Positions 14,031-19,254 of a DNA stretch of 20,561 nucleotides are shown piece after piece. Where the stretch lies: the IMG/VR virus record IMGVR_UViG_3300025106_000016, positions 1 to 20,561 of that record. One strand, given 5' to 3'. The DNA comes from a virus. Both the position numbers and the translations under genes were made by a program. Position 1 is the first letter of the stretch; every line of letters starts with the position of its first letter. The notes beneath the pieces are model-generated. The model was not told the origin of the DNA. It was given only the letters and a program-made list of their open reading frames with translations, and made no database searches.

Positions 14031-14501
14031 GCTTTTATTGCTTTTTAAATCCTCTTTATTTCTCTTTTCGTTCCAATCATCTTGCATTTTCAAAAGACCA
14101 GTTATGACCTTTTGGGCATCAGCTCGAGAGAGGAAGCGCAAATAAAGTGGTCTCACTCCAGTTATTCGGTGGATATAGTTTCTCAGCGCAAAGTCGCTCG
14201 CATCTCTTGCTATCCTAAACCAAATTCCCTCGATGGTTTCGATTTGCTTTTGGGTTGCATTTTCAACCGTCTTCTCGCTCTTATCTTTGATAAAAGGCTT
14301 TTTCTCTTTAGCAGCTCTTCCATAACCGAGGAAAATTGCAAACTCTTTGAGCTGGTCAATACTAAGCTCGGACATTGAGTCTTTTCCATAAGTGACAAAG
14401 AGATAATCTTTTCGAGTTTCATCATCGGGAAACTTGCTATTTTTAAGCGTATGGCACACCTTTATAAGGTGCTTTTTTAACTCTTTTTGTTTTGCCGTCA
14501 T
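14022..14501 (-). CDS. gemA: GemA-like regulatory protein (DUF1018)
   Basis: A 159-aa protein. I choose ATG 14501 (MTAKQKELKK), since GGAGGAG sits directly upstream. A longer frame to 14564 would translate the repeat array and has no site. The DUF1018 core is seen at the C-terminal half: QIETIEGIWFRIARDASDFA (about 90-109), then LRNYIHRITGVRPLYLRFLS and ADAQKVITGLLKM. In Mu, GemA affects host gyrase-related gene expression and is cotranscribed with mor. The same gemA-mor order is kept here. Start control may involve the repeat hairpins lying just upstream of its ribosome site. Confidence 0.88.
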   Translation of the reverse strand: MTAKQKELKKHLIKVCHTLKNSKFPDDETRKDYLFVTYGKDSMSELSIDQLKEFAIFLGYGRAAKEKKPFIKDKSEKTVENATQKQIETIEGIWFRIARDASDFALRNYIHRITGVRPLYLRFLSRADAQKVITGLLKMQDDWNEKRNKEDLKSNKSGE

Positions 14502-14515
14502 GTGCTCCTCCTTAG

Positions 14516-14589
14516 AAGTTGTAGCTCGGGAGACTACAACATGTACAACCTTTACAACTTGCAAGTTGTAGAAGTTGTAGAAGTTGTAT
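14516..14589. repeat. Two-armed array of 9-bp repeats in the gemA leader
   Basis: Three AAGTTGTA(G/T) units with exact 9-bp period (14563, 14572, 14581) face three (C/G/T)TACAAC units also with 9-bp period (14534, 14543, 14552), with a GC centre at 14561-14562. The arms are 27 bp and match at 22 positions. A single further AAGTTGTAG at 14516-14524 pairs perfectly with CTACAAC at 14534-14540. The array starts right at the stop of the ATPase gene (14589-14591) and ends just before the gemA ribosome site. It could be an operator, an iteron-like site or an RNA switch with two alternative hairpins. Confidence 0.85.
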
Positions 14590-15500
14590 CAACCAAGACT
14601 GTAAATGTATTTATTGCCTTGTTTTTTGGACTTCCAAAACTTGTCAGTAAACTTATCCAGCGTATCTCTCGCCGTTTTATCATCTTTTTTATGACCGGTA
14701 TTCTCAAGCAGTTCTGTTTTATTGAGACCGTCTTTGTATAGCGTTAAAGCCTTTTTAACTTTCTCAACAAACTCAAGCTCATACTCATTCATGCAAGCGA
14801 TGTCAATATCCATCTCTTGCAAACTCAGCTCTTTTGTTTTTACACAAAACGCACGGTCTTTGACACCGGCACGCTCTTTTTGCACTTCAAGCAAGAAGTT
14901 GATCTCATCATCTCCGCTCGGTCTTTTCTCAAGGCGATACATGCAGTCGATAGAGTTTCTGATGTTGTTGCTGCCTTGATAGTTTCGACCGTCTTTATTG
15001 CTATGATGCAAGAGCACGATTGTTGCTCCAGCTTCTCTCATATTCATCAATGCGTCCATTGCTCTCATCACCTTGCCGTCGTGACTTATATCAACGATGT
15101 TTCTCAAGCTGTCAAACAAAAAGACACAGTTCTCATAAGCTCCGTTATAAGCATGTTCTTCAAGCTTGAGAAGTAAGTCAAACGGCGACATATTCAGCGT
15201 TGAACGCTGGATGTAGTTTAGGTTCTTATACTTTTTGATAAGCAGCTCATAGATATTCCTATCTTTCAAGATGCTGACTGGATTATCAAAGTCGATATAG
15301 GTCAGCATTTCGGTCATATCATTATCGAGAAGATAATTTGATATTGCCTGAGCAAGCCAGCTCTTGCCATTGCCTCCGTCTGCGTAATACATAGTTATGA
15401 GCTTTTTTGGTAAAAAGTCGGGGATTAAAAACTCTACCTCTGCGTTGAAGTGAGTGTCTTGCAGTTTAATAGCTTGCAGATAGTCAAAAACATTATTCAC
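14589..15500 (-). CDS. RepA-like / AAA_25 hexameric ATPase
   Basis: A 303-aa protein of the RepA/KaiC-like RecA-fold ATPase group. Walker A ADGGNGKS (40-47), a strand with LTYIDFDNP (66-74), Walker B CVFLFDSLRN (125-134), then IVLLHHSNKDG (161-171) and GSNNIRNSIDC (176-186), which form the typical sensor region of plasmid RSF1010 RepA-type helicases. A winged-helix-like tail follows (about 240-303). The GTG start at 15500 is supported by GGAGG at 7 nt and a GTGA overlap with the previous gene. Such ATPases unwind DNA at replication origins. Mu itself does not carry one and uses host replisome proteins. Its target here is unknown, but the 9-bp repeats adjacent to its 3' end are notable. Confidence 0.82.
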   Translation of the reverse strand: MNNVFDYLQAIKLQDTHFNAEVEFLIPDFLPKKLITMYYADGGNGKSWLAQAISNYLLDNDMTEMLTYIDFDNPVSILKDRNIYELLIKKYKNLNYIQRSTLNMSPFDLLLKLEEHAYNGAYENCVFLFDSLRNIVDISHDGKVMRAMDALMNMREAGATIVLLHHSNKDGRNYQGSNNIRNSIDCMYRLEKRPSGDDEINFLLEVQKERAGVKDRAFCVKTKELSLQEMDIDIACMNEYELEFVEKVKKALTLYKDGLNKTELLENTGHKKDDKTARDTLDKFTDKFWKSKKQGNKYIYSLG

Positions 15501-15817
15501 TTTTTAGCCTCCATCTCTTTTCTAATTGCTTGATTTTTCTTTGCTGCTTTATCTATCCACTCCGCAACATCTTTAAGCTGATTGAAACTCAAATGCTCAA
15601 TACCTTTGAATTTGTCAAGCTCTCTGTCATATTTCATTTTTAAAAAAAGCACCATCAAAACATAAGCGACCATCTTTTCGGGAGGAGTGTCTTTTGCTTT
15701 TTCAACGAAGTCCCAGTAAAACTGGTCAAAGTTTTCGTATTTATCCAGCAGCTCTTCCATTCGCTGATAAACTTCGCTGCACTTCTTGCACATTGCCTCT
15801 TCAATCGCCCATCTCAT
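15497..15817 (-). CDS. Hypothetical helical protein
   Basis: A 106-aa protein I do not recognise. I choose ATG 15817 because it forms an ATGA overlap with the stop of the upstream gene. A TTG at 15850 in the same frame has no ribosome site. The protein is mostly helical and charged, with cysteines in an AMCKKCSEVY segment near the N-terminus (a single C-x-x-C), and ends in AAKKNQAIRKEMEAKK. It is coupled on both sides, between the DUF7220-like membrane protein and the RepA-like ATPase. No function can be given. Confidence 0.75.
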   Translation of the reverse strand: MRWAIEEAMCKKCSEVYQRMEELLDKYENFDQFYWDFVEKAKDTPPEKMVAYVLMVLFLKMKYDRELDKFKGIEHLSFNQLKDVAEWIDKAAKKNQAIRKEMEAKK

Positions 15818-16026
15818 CGCTTGACTCTTTTGTTGAAAAATCGTCTCCAAAGATAAGAGCGACAGACTGATGCAACCGTGAAAATGGTGACTATCTCCAA
15901 AGACTGCCCAGTCTTGACGGGGAAGCCATAAAGAGGCAATACGACATTGACAAGTACAAGTGAAAGTAAAAAGCCGGTTGCGGTGTTTAGTAAGCTTTCA
16001 ATCAAGCTCTCAGTTTTGCTTTGCAT
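15814..16026 (-). CDS. DUF7220-like small membrane protein
   Basis: A 70-aa protein with two membrane segments (about 14-34, TATGFLLSLVLVNVVLPLYGF; about 43-54, LEIVTIFTVASV) and a basic end RSYLWRRFFNKR. The pattern (S-x-x-E-x-x-x-N, then a P-L-x-G-F/L turn, I-F-T-V-x-S-x-x-R-S-Y-x-x-R-R) matches a family of small phage inner-membrane proteins of unknown role (DUF7220). ATG with AAAGGAG. It overlaps the 43-aa gene upstream by 17 nt. It may take part in lysis or envelope changes because the endolysin gene is nearby, but the family is not a proven holin. Confidence 0.8.
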   Translation of the reverse strand: MQSKTESLIESLLNTATGFLLSLVLVNVVLPLYGFPVKTGQSLEIVTIFTVASVCRSYLWRRFFNKRVKR

Positions 16027-16141
16027 GTGGTCTCCTTTGTTTGATAGGGATCACTTTTGCTTTGCCGTCCTTGAGAGCTCTCCAAAGAGCCGCCTTTTCT
16101 TTTGCGATTAAAAATCTTGCATTCGGTTTTACTAAATCCAT
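16010..16141 (-). CDS. Small basic protein, 43 aa
   Basis: An ATG at 16141 preceded by AGGAGAG opens a 43-codon frame (MDLVKPNARFLIAKEKAALW...), rich in lysine and arginine (end KQRRPHAKQN), that ends inside the next gene. The strong ribosome site, the tight overlap and the lack of any other gene here support it. I do not recognise it. It is the first gene after the 99-bp gap with the palindromic element. Confidence 0.7.
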   Translation of the reverse strand: MDLVKPNARFLIAKEKAALWRALKDGKAKVIPIKQRRPHAKQN

Positions 16142-16240
16142 TCTCTCTCCTATAAACGATCTTGAAAGTCGCCAAGCAATTTGGAGACTTTAAAAAGCGT
16201 TTTAATACCCGTTTAAACAGTGTTAAACGGGCTTTTAAAC
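16142..16240. promoter_or_regulatory. 99-bp gap with palindromic element
   Basis: It holds the perfect 9-bp inverted repeat CCCGTTTAA (16208-16216) / TTAAACGGG (16223-16231) with a 6-bp spacer. Within it lies a 16-bp exact match to the element upstream of the gp36-like gene. On the minus strand a weak TTGCTT, 18 bp, TTATAG promoter-like pair lies just before the 43-aa gene. The hairpin could also serve as a terminator for the endolysin transcript, though no clear T-run follows. Confidence 0.5.
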
Positions 16241-16666
16241 TTATGCAAGCTCGAAGTGTGGCAAGTCGTCAAAGCTTTGGTCTGCAAAATCTTTGTCGCT
16301 GTCCCAGTCACCGCCCCATCTGAGCTCATGAGTGATAACACCCTCAGCTTTGAGCTGAGCTGCCGCCATAAACATATAACCGGCAAGATGATAGAACCGT
16401 GCTCGGGCTTTCTCTTTTTCGTTGAAATCAATCGGATAAGGAGCGATGTCAACGGCATTGCTCGGCTTACTCTGATGCTTGCTCTTTTGGTTTACGCCGT
16501 CAAGCTTGCTCTTACCCTCTTTGAAATACTTTTGTTGCTGCTCTAATGTTCTTTCGCCCTCGAGGACGCTGAAATCTGTGATCTCAATAACTCTCTCGCA
16601 AATTCTTTGCAAATCGGGATGGCATGTGTCAAGACGACTCCTTGATGTTTCTCCAAACTTTGGCAT
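16241..16666 (-). CDS. M15-family peptidase, probable endolysin
   Basis: A 141-aa peptidoglycan peptidase of the M15 (L-Ala-D-Glu endopeptidase / D-Ala-D-Ala carboxypeptidase) type, as in T5 and other phage endolysins. Zinc ligands visible: H64 (KSKHQSKPSN), D73 (AVDIAP) and H137 (DLPHFEL). RWGGDWD (116-122) precedes the last. An N-terminal CHPDLQRICERVIEI and EGERTLEQQQKYFKEGKSK block is also standard. ATG 16666 is chosen for GGAGG upstream, one base after the gam stop. A longer frame to 16732 would overlap gam. It lacks a signal peptide, so it needs the holin. Its place in the early operon, far from the holin at 4732-5151, is odd. Confidence 0.9.
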   Translation of the reverse strand: MPKFGETSRSRLDTCHPDLQRICERVIEITDFSVLEGERTLEQQQKYFKEGKSKLDGVNQKSKHQSKPSNAVDIAPYPIDFNEKEKARARFYHLAGYMFMAAAQLKAEGVITHELRWGGDWDSDKDFADQSFDDLPHFELA

Positions 16667-16667
16667 G

Positions 16668-17171
16668 TTAAACCTCCACTTCGTTTTGTTTAGCTTCGAC
16701 CCAAAACTTATCTTCGACGACTCGTTTTGCATCGACGAGCTTGAGTTTCTCTTTGCTCCAATCTCTCATAACTTCTTTATTTGGGGACTCTTTTGTGATG
16801 ATTGCCTCTTCGAGACCGTGCTTTTTGAGCAGTTCAAGCGTTGTCTGCTTCACACTGATGCTCGTACTTTGTCGGTACCCGAAAAGCCCAAATGTCAGCT
16901 CAATCGTTTTCTTATCGCTGAAGAGTTCGCTTTTGTTATACTCGGAATAAATACCGAGGCTCTTTTCGAGTCTCTCTTTCTCTTCGATGAGCTCCTCTGC
17001 TTGAGCTTTCAACTCCTCTTTAATCTCATTGACTCTGATGTCTGCATCCGCTTCGATTTTGCGAAGATTTGCGTTGATGTCGCTGATGCGTTTAAGCAGT
17101 CCGTCTGCTTCGCTCAGGCTTGTAATCTTGACCGTCTCAATCGACGGCTTGCTTCTTTTTTCTTTTGCCAT
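16668..17171 (-). CDS. gam: Host-nuclease inhibitor Gam
   Basis: A 167-aa Gam family protein. Mu Gam binds linear DNA ends as a Ku-like dimer and protects them from RecBCD-type exonucleases. The family pattern is clear: SLSEADGLLKRISDINANLR, a long coiled coil (30-80, VNEIKEELKAQAEELIEEKE), then SDKKTIELTFGLFGYRQSTS and the C-terminal EKLKLVDAKRVVEDKFWVE. ATG 17171 is chosen since AAGGAG lies 7 nt upstream. A GTG at 17177 would also read through, but its site is too close. It is of normal length. Its position after A, B and a set of small genes matches Mu. Confidence 0.93.
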   Translation of the reverse strand: MAKEKRSKPSIETVKITSLSEADGLLKRISDINANLRKIEADADIRVNEIKEELKAQAEELIEEKERLEKSLGIYSEYNKSELFSDKKTIELTFGLFGYRQSTSISVKQTTLELLKKHGLEEAIITKESPNKEVMRDWSKEKLKLVDAKRVVEDKFWVEAKQNEVEV

Positions 17172-17173
17172 TC

Positions 17174-17392
17174 TCACTCCTTAGGTTTGATTTGTTTTTC
17201 GAGCTCTTCAAAGAACTCCACCTCTATTTGCTCCCACTTCTCACCGTAGATCACAAAGTCAATCGACTCGGCATCACCCTCAGGCTCAACTCTCAAAAAC
17301 AGTCGCTTGTTTTTGAAAAGCGATTGTGTCGATACGGTAAAAGGTCTGCCGACCATCTCAAGCACTTTGGCTTCAAGCTTTATCAAATCCAT
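17174..17392 (-). CDS. Hypothetical protein, 72 aa
   Basis: A small acidic protein (MDLIKLEAKVLEMVG..., ending EELEKQIKPKE) with alternating strand and helix (VSTQSLFKNKRLFLRVEPEG, then DFVIYGEKWEQIEVEF). ATG 17392 has AGGAG. The gap to the previous gene is 1 nt, and the stop is at 17174 just before gam. I do not recognise it. Its place among early genes suggests an early regulatory or accessory role only. Confidence 0.75.
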   Translation of the reverse strand: MDLIKLEAKVLEMVGRPFTVSTQSLFKNKRLFLRVEPEGDAESIDFVIYGEKWEQIEVEFFEELEKQIKPKE

Positions 17393-17393
17393 C

Positions 17394-17582
17394 TCAGCTC
17401 CTCATCTTTGCTTTGCGTCTGTTTGACCTGATTTTTTGACTCTTATGGCGTTTGCCTTTTGTTACCGGTGCCTTTGAAAGTCCAAAACTCTTTTGCGTTT
17501 TGAGTGTCGGAGTCTCTGCGACTCTTGCTCCAAAACCTAATGCCGCCATGACTGCGGCAGATATTGCGCCAAACTTCATCAT
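17394..17582 (-). CDS. Hypothetical small basic protein, 62 aa
   Basis: It starts MMKFGAISAAVMAALGFGAR, an Ala/Gly-rich hydrophobic stretch, and ends in a very basic tail (KGKRHKSQKIRSNRRKAK). The ATG at 17582 makes an ATGA overlap with the 38-aa gene upstream and has GGGAGAAAGGAA before it. The N-terminus could be a membrane or signal segment and the tail could bind nucleic acid. No family is recognised. Confidence 0.65.
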   Translation of the reverse strand: MMKFGAISAAVMAALGFGARVAETPTLKTQKSFGLSKAPVTKGKRHKSQKIRSNRRKAKMRS

Positions 17583-17695
17583 TTCCTTTCTCCCGAAAGT
17601 TGATGCTTGTCACAAAACGACTTCTTGCACACAAAGCCGTACTTCAATGCGACCGGCAAGCTGTCTTTATTTTTTCGTATAATCCTGATTGACAT
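17579..17695 (-). CDS. Small protein, 38 aa, coupled to the next gene
   Basis: ATG 17695 with AAAGGAGAG upstream opens a 38-codon frame (MSIRIIRKNKDSLPVALKYG...), basic, with two cysteines (VCKKSFC), which ends in the ATGA that starts the next gene. Good site, coupling and lack of another candidate support it. The C-x4-C pair could bind metal, but only two ligands are evident. Unknown function. Confidence 0.65.
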   Translation of the reverse strand: MSIRIIRKNKDSLPVALKYGFVCKKSFCDKHQLSGERK

Positions 17696-17715
17696 TGCTC
17701 TCCTTTATTTGTTGT

Positions 17716-17755
17716 GAGTGTAAGCACTCCATAAAGACCGCCTTGACGGTCTTTA
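17716..17755 (-). terminator. Tandem hairpins between small early genes
   Basis: TAAAGACCG (17732-17740) and CGGTCTTTA (17747-17755) form a perfect 9-bp stem with a 6-nt loop. GAGTG / CACTC (17716-17729) forms a second short stem downstream on the minus strand. They lie 8 bases after the stop of the 67-aa gene and before the ribosome site of the 38-aa gene. They may cut down read-through or protect RNA ends. Confidence 0.6.
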
Positions 17756-17762
17756 GCAACGC

Positions 17763-17966
17763 TTATTTTCCACCGTAAGCCACAATCGCTCGCAGCTTTC
17801 TCGCCTGGTCTCCTCCGGTCTGCTGTCTTAGCAATTCCGAAAGAGGCATGCCGGTCTCTCTGACCAGCTGCCGTGCAAGCTCTTTGGCTTCATCAACACT
17901 CAGCGAGACGATAAATTTCCCCTCATTCAGACACAAAGTGTCGTTTCCAAGTCGTGTTGCAGTCAT
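17763..17966 (-). CDS. Hypothetical protein, 67 aa
   Basis: I choose ATG 17966 (MTATRLGNDTL) because it overlaps the stop of the 30-aa gene as ATGA and has GGGAG 8 nt upstream. Starts at 17972 and 17999 in the same frame are less likely. The protein has a short strand region (NEGKFIVSLSV) and helices DEAKELARQLVRE and LSELLRQQ. The ending GGDQARKLRAIVAYGGK is typical of nothing I know. Early-operon accessory protein of unknown role. Confidence 0.7.
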   Translation of the reverse strand: MTATRLGNDTLCLNEGKFIVSLSVDEAKELARQLVRETGMPLSELLRQQTGGDQARKLRAIVAYGGK

Positions 17967-18055
17967 TTCCATCTCCCTCTCTTTTTGTATTCGATCCATA
18001 TCTCACAGCCAATCCAGCCAAGTACAAAGCAACCAGCTCCCAAAATAAAACTCAT
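17963..18055 (-). CDS. Single-TM microprotein, 30 aa
   Basis: ATG 18055 with AAAGGAG upstream, 30 codons: SFILGAGCFVLGWIGCEIWI followed by a charged end EYKKRGRWK. That is one membrane helix with a positive C-terminal flank. Its stop overlaps the next start as ATGA. The exact placement between two genes in the chain of overlaps supports a real microprotein. Function unknown. Confidence 0.65.
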   Translation of the reverse strand: MSFILGAGCFVLGWIGCEIWIEYKKRGRWK

Positions 18056-18252
18056 CTTTTCTCCTTTTTGTCGCATCTCATAAAAACTTGCATCAAAGCT
18101 CGCCTTGCAGTCTCAAGGCTTGTTAAGACATAGGCATCGGGTATCTCTTCTTTTCTGATACTCATCAACATATCAAGACACTCAATTGCCTTGTCTCTTA
18201 TTTCAATCCTTGCCATTTCCATATCAATGACTTTGTGTGCTAAATTCTCCAT
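18052..18252 (-). CDS. Hypothetical helical protein, 66 aa
   Basis: A small protein (MENLAHKVIDMEMARIEIRD...) predicted to be all helix, with many charged residues and a basic end DKKEKR. ATG 18252 with GAGG 7 nt upstream, 4 nt after the muB stop. It overlaps the 30-aa gene by 4 nt. Not recognised. Confidence 0.72.
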   Translation of the reverse strand: MENLAHKVIDMEMARIEIRDKAIECLDMLMSIRKEEIPDAYVLTSLETARRALMQVFMRCDKKEKR

Positions 18253-18256
18253 TTGG

Positions 18257-19195
18257 CTACCTCAATAACAACATCTCGACCGCAGTCTCGATGACATCTT
18301 TTGTGATCTCAGTGCCGTAGCTTTTTGCCAGTCTCTCAGAACGCTTGAGGAGCTTCTCTGTTTTTCGGAAGTTCCCTTTTGTAAACTGCTTGATTGTTTT
18401 TGCAATCGCAATCTCTGTTATTCCAAAGAGCTTGCAGACCGCCTTGAGGTCATCATCTATCTCAACGACTTTGCCCTCGCTCTCTTTGGCGTAAGTGAGA
18501 CCTTGCAGCACCCACTTACCGCCGACTCTTGAGCTGAGCTGCTCATATTCGTCATAGTCACTCTCGCCTCCGGTGAGGTTTTTGATGAGCTTTTTGGTTC
18601 CGGCAAGTATCAAAGGACTTTTTGAGAAGTCATACATCCGTCGCAGTAGCTCCAATGCCCGATAAGGTAAGTGTTCTGCCTCATCAATGATGATAAACTT
18701 CTCACTTTTTTGGAGTATCGAAGCGCACTCTCGCACCGTGAGGTCGAGGCTTCCTTTGTATTGAGAGCCAAGCAGCTCAGCAATCTTTTTAAAAAGGTCT
18801 CTTGCAGTGGTGCTGATGGTTGCTTCAATCAAGATACACTCGGGATGATTTTTTGCAAACTCCCTGAGCGTTCGACTCTTGCCGGTTCCGGCTTTGCCTA
18901 CAATGACCGCCATATCCTCATCCATCACAGCCCATTCGATAACTGCAAAGACACTTTTTGCGTCTCTTGTCATCACAAATTCAAGCTCTGCCTCTTTTCT
19001 TTTGCTTGTCTTTTCGATATAATTTGCGATGTATGTTTTAGCAGGGGTGATGACTTTATCTTTGTACTGGTAATCATCTCCTTGCTGCATATACCCACTC
19101 AAATAAGCCGGATTAACTCCGATTGTCTTTGCGAACTTGTTTTGACTAATCCCCTGAGCCTCTATAAACTCCAAAATCTGATCCCGTAAATCCAT
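18257..19195 (-). CDS. Transposition protein MuB-type AAA+ ATPase
   Basis: A 312-aa ATPase that selects target DNA and activates the transposase. The N-terminus has an HTH of the lambda-repressor kind (ISQNKFAKTIGVNPAYLSGY, 16-35), as in MuB. Walker A GKAGTGKS (100-107) and Walker B FIIIDEAEH (167-175) follow, then a sensor-like ILAGTKKLIKNL. The last 60 residues (ITEIAIAKTIKQFTKGNFRK and on) form the helical C-terminal domain. ATG 19195 with AAAGGAG. It is the gene right after the transposase, 59 bp away, as in Mu and relatives. MuB also gives target immunity in Mu, by established knowledge. Confidence 0.93.
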   Translation of the reverse strand: MDLRDQILEFIEAQGISQNKFAKTIGVNPAYLSGYMQQGDDYQYKDKVITPAKTYIANYIEKTSKRKEAELEFVMTRDAKSVFAVIEWAVMDEDMAVIVGKAGTGKSRTLREFAKNHPECILIEATISTTARDLFKKIAELLGSQYKGSLDLTVRECASILQKSEKFIIIDEAEHLPYRALELLRRMYDFSKSPLILAGTKKLIKNLTGGESDYDEYEQLSSRVGGKWVLQGLTYAKESEGKVVEIDDDLKAVCKLFGITEIAIAKTIKQFTKGNFRKTEKLLKRSERLAKSYGTEITKDVIETAVEMLLLR

Positions 19196-19230
19196 TGTTT
19201 CTCCTTTTTTAGTTGGTTGGATTAAGCGAC

Positions 19231-19248
19231 CCTCCCGTGGGAGAGTCT
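19231..19248 (-). other. Small GC hairpin between transposase and muB
   Basis: CTCCC-GT-GGGAG, extended by ACC/AGT pairs with one wobble, lies in the 59-bp gap between transposase stop and muB start. It is a short stem with a very small loop, with no T-run after it. It might tune muB translation relative to the transposase. Weak evidence. Confidence 0.3.
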
Positions 19249-19254
19249 GTTAAT

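Noticed and set aside
14502-14564. Longer gemA start at 14564
   Set aside because: It would translate the repeat array (VVKVVHVVV) and has no ribosome site. ATG 14501 has GGAGGAG.
16479-17249. Plus-strand frame of 256 codons
   Set aside because: Antisense to gam and the endolysin. Cys/Phe/Ser-rich with no recognisable domain and no ribosome site.
17443-17634. Minus-strand frame of 63 codons
   Set aside because: Overlaps two better-supported small genes in another frame and lacks a ribosome site.
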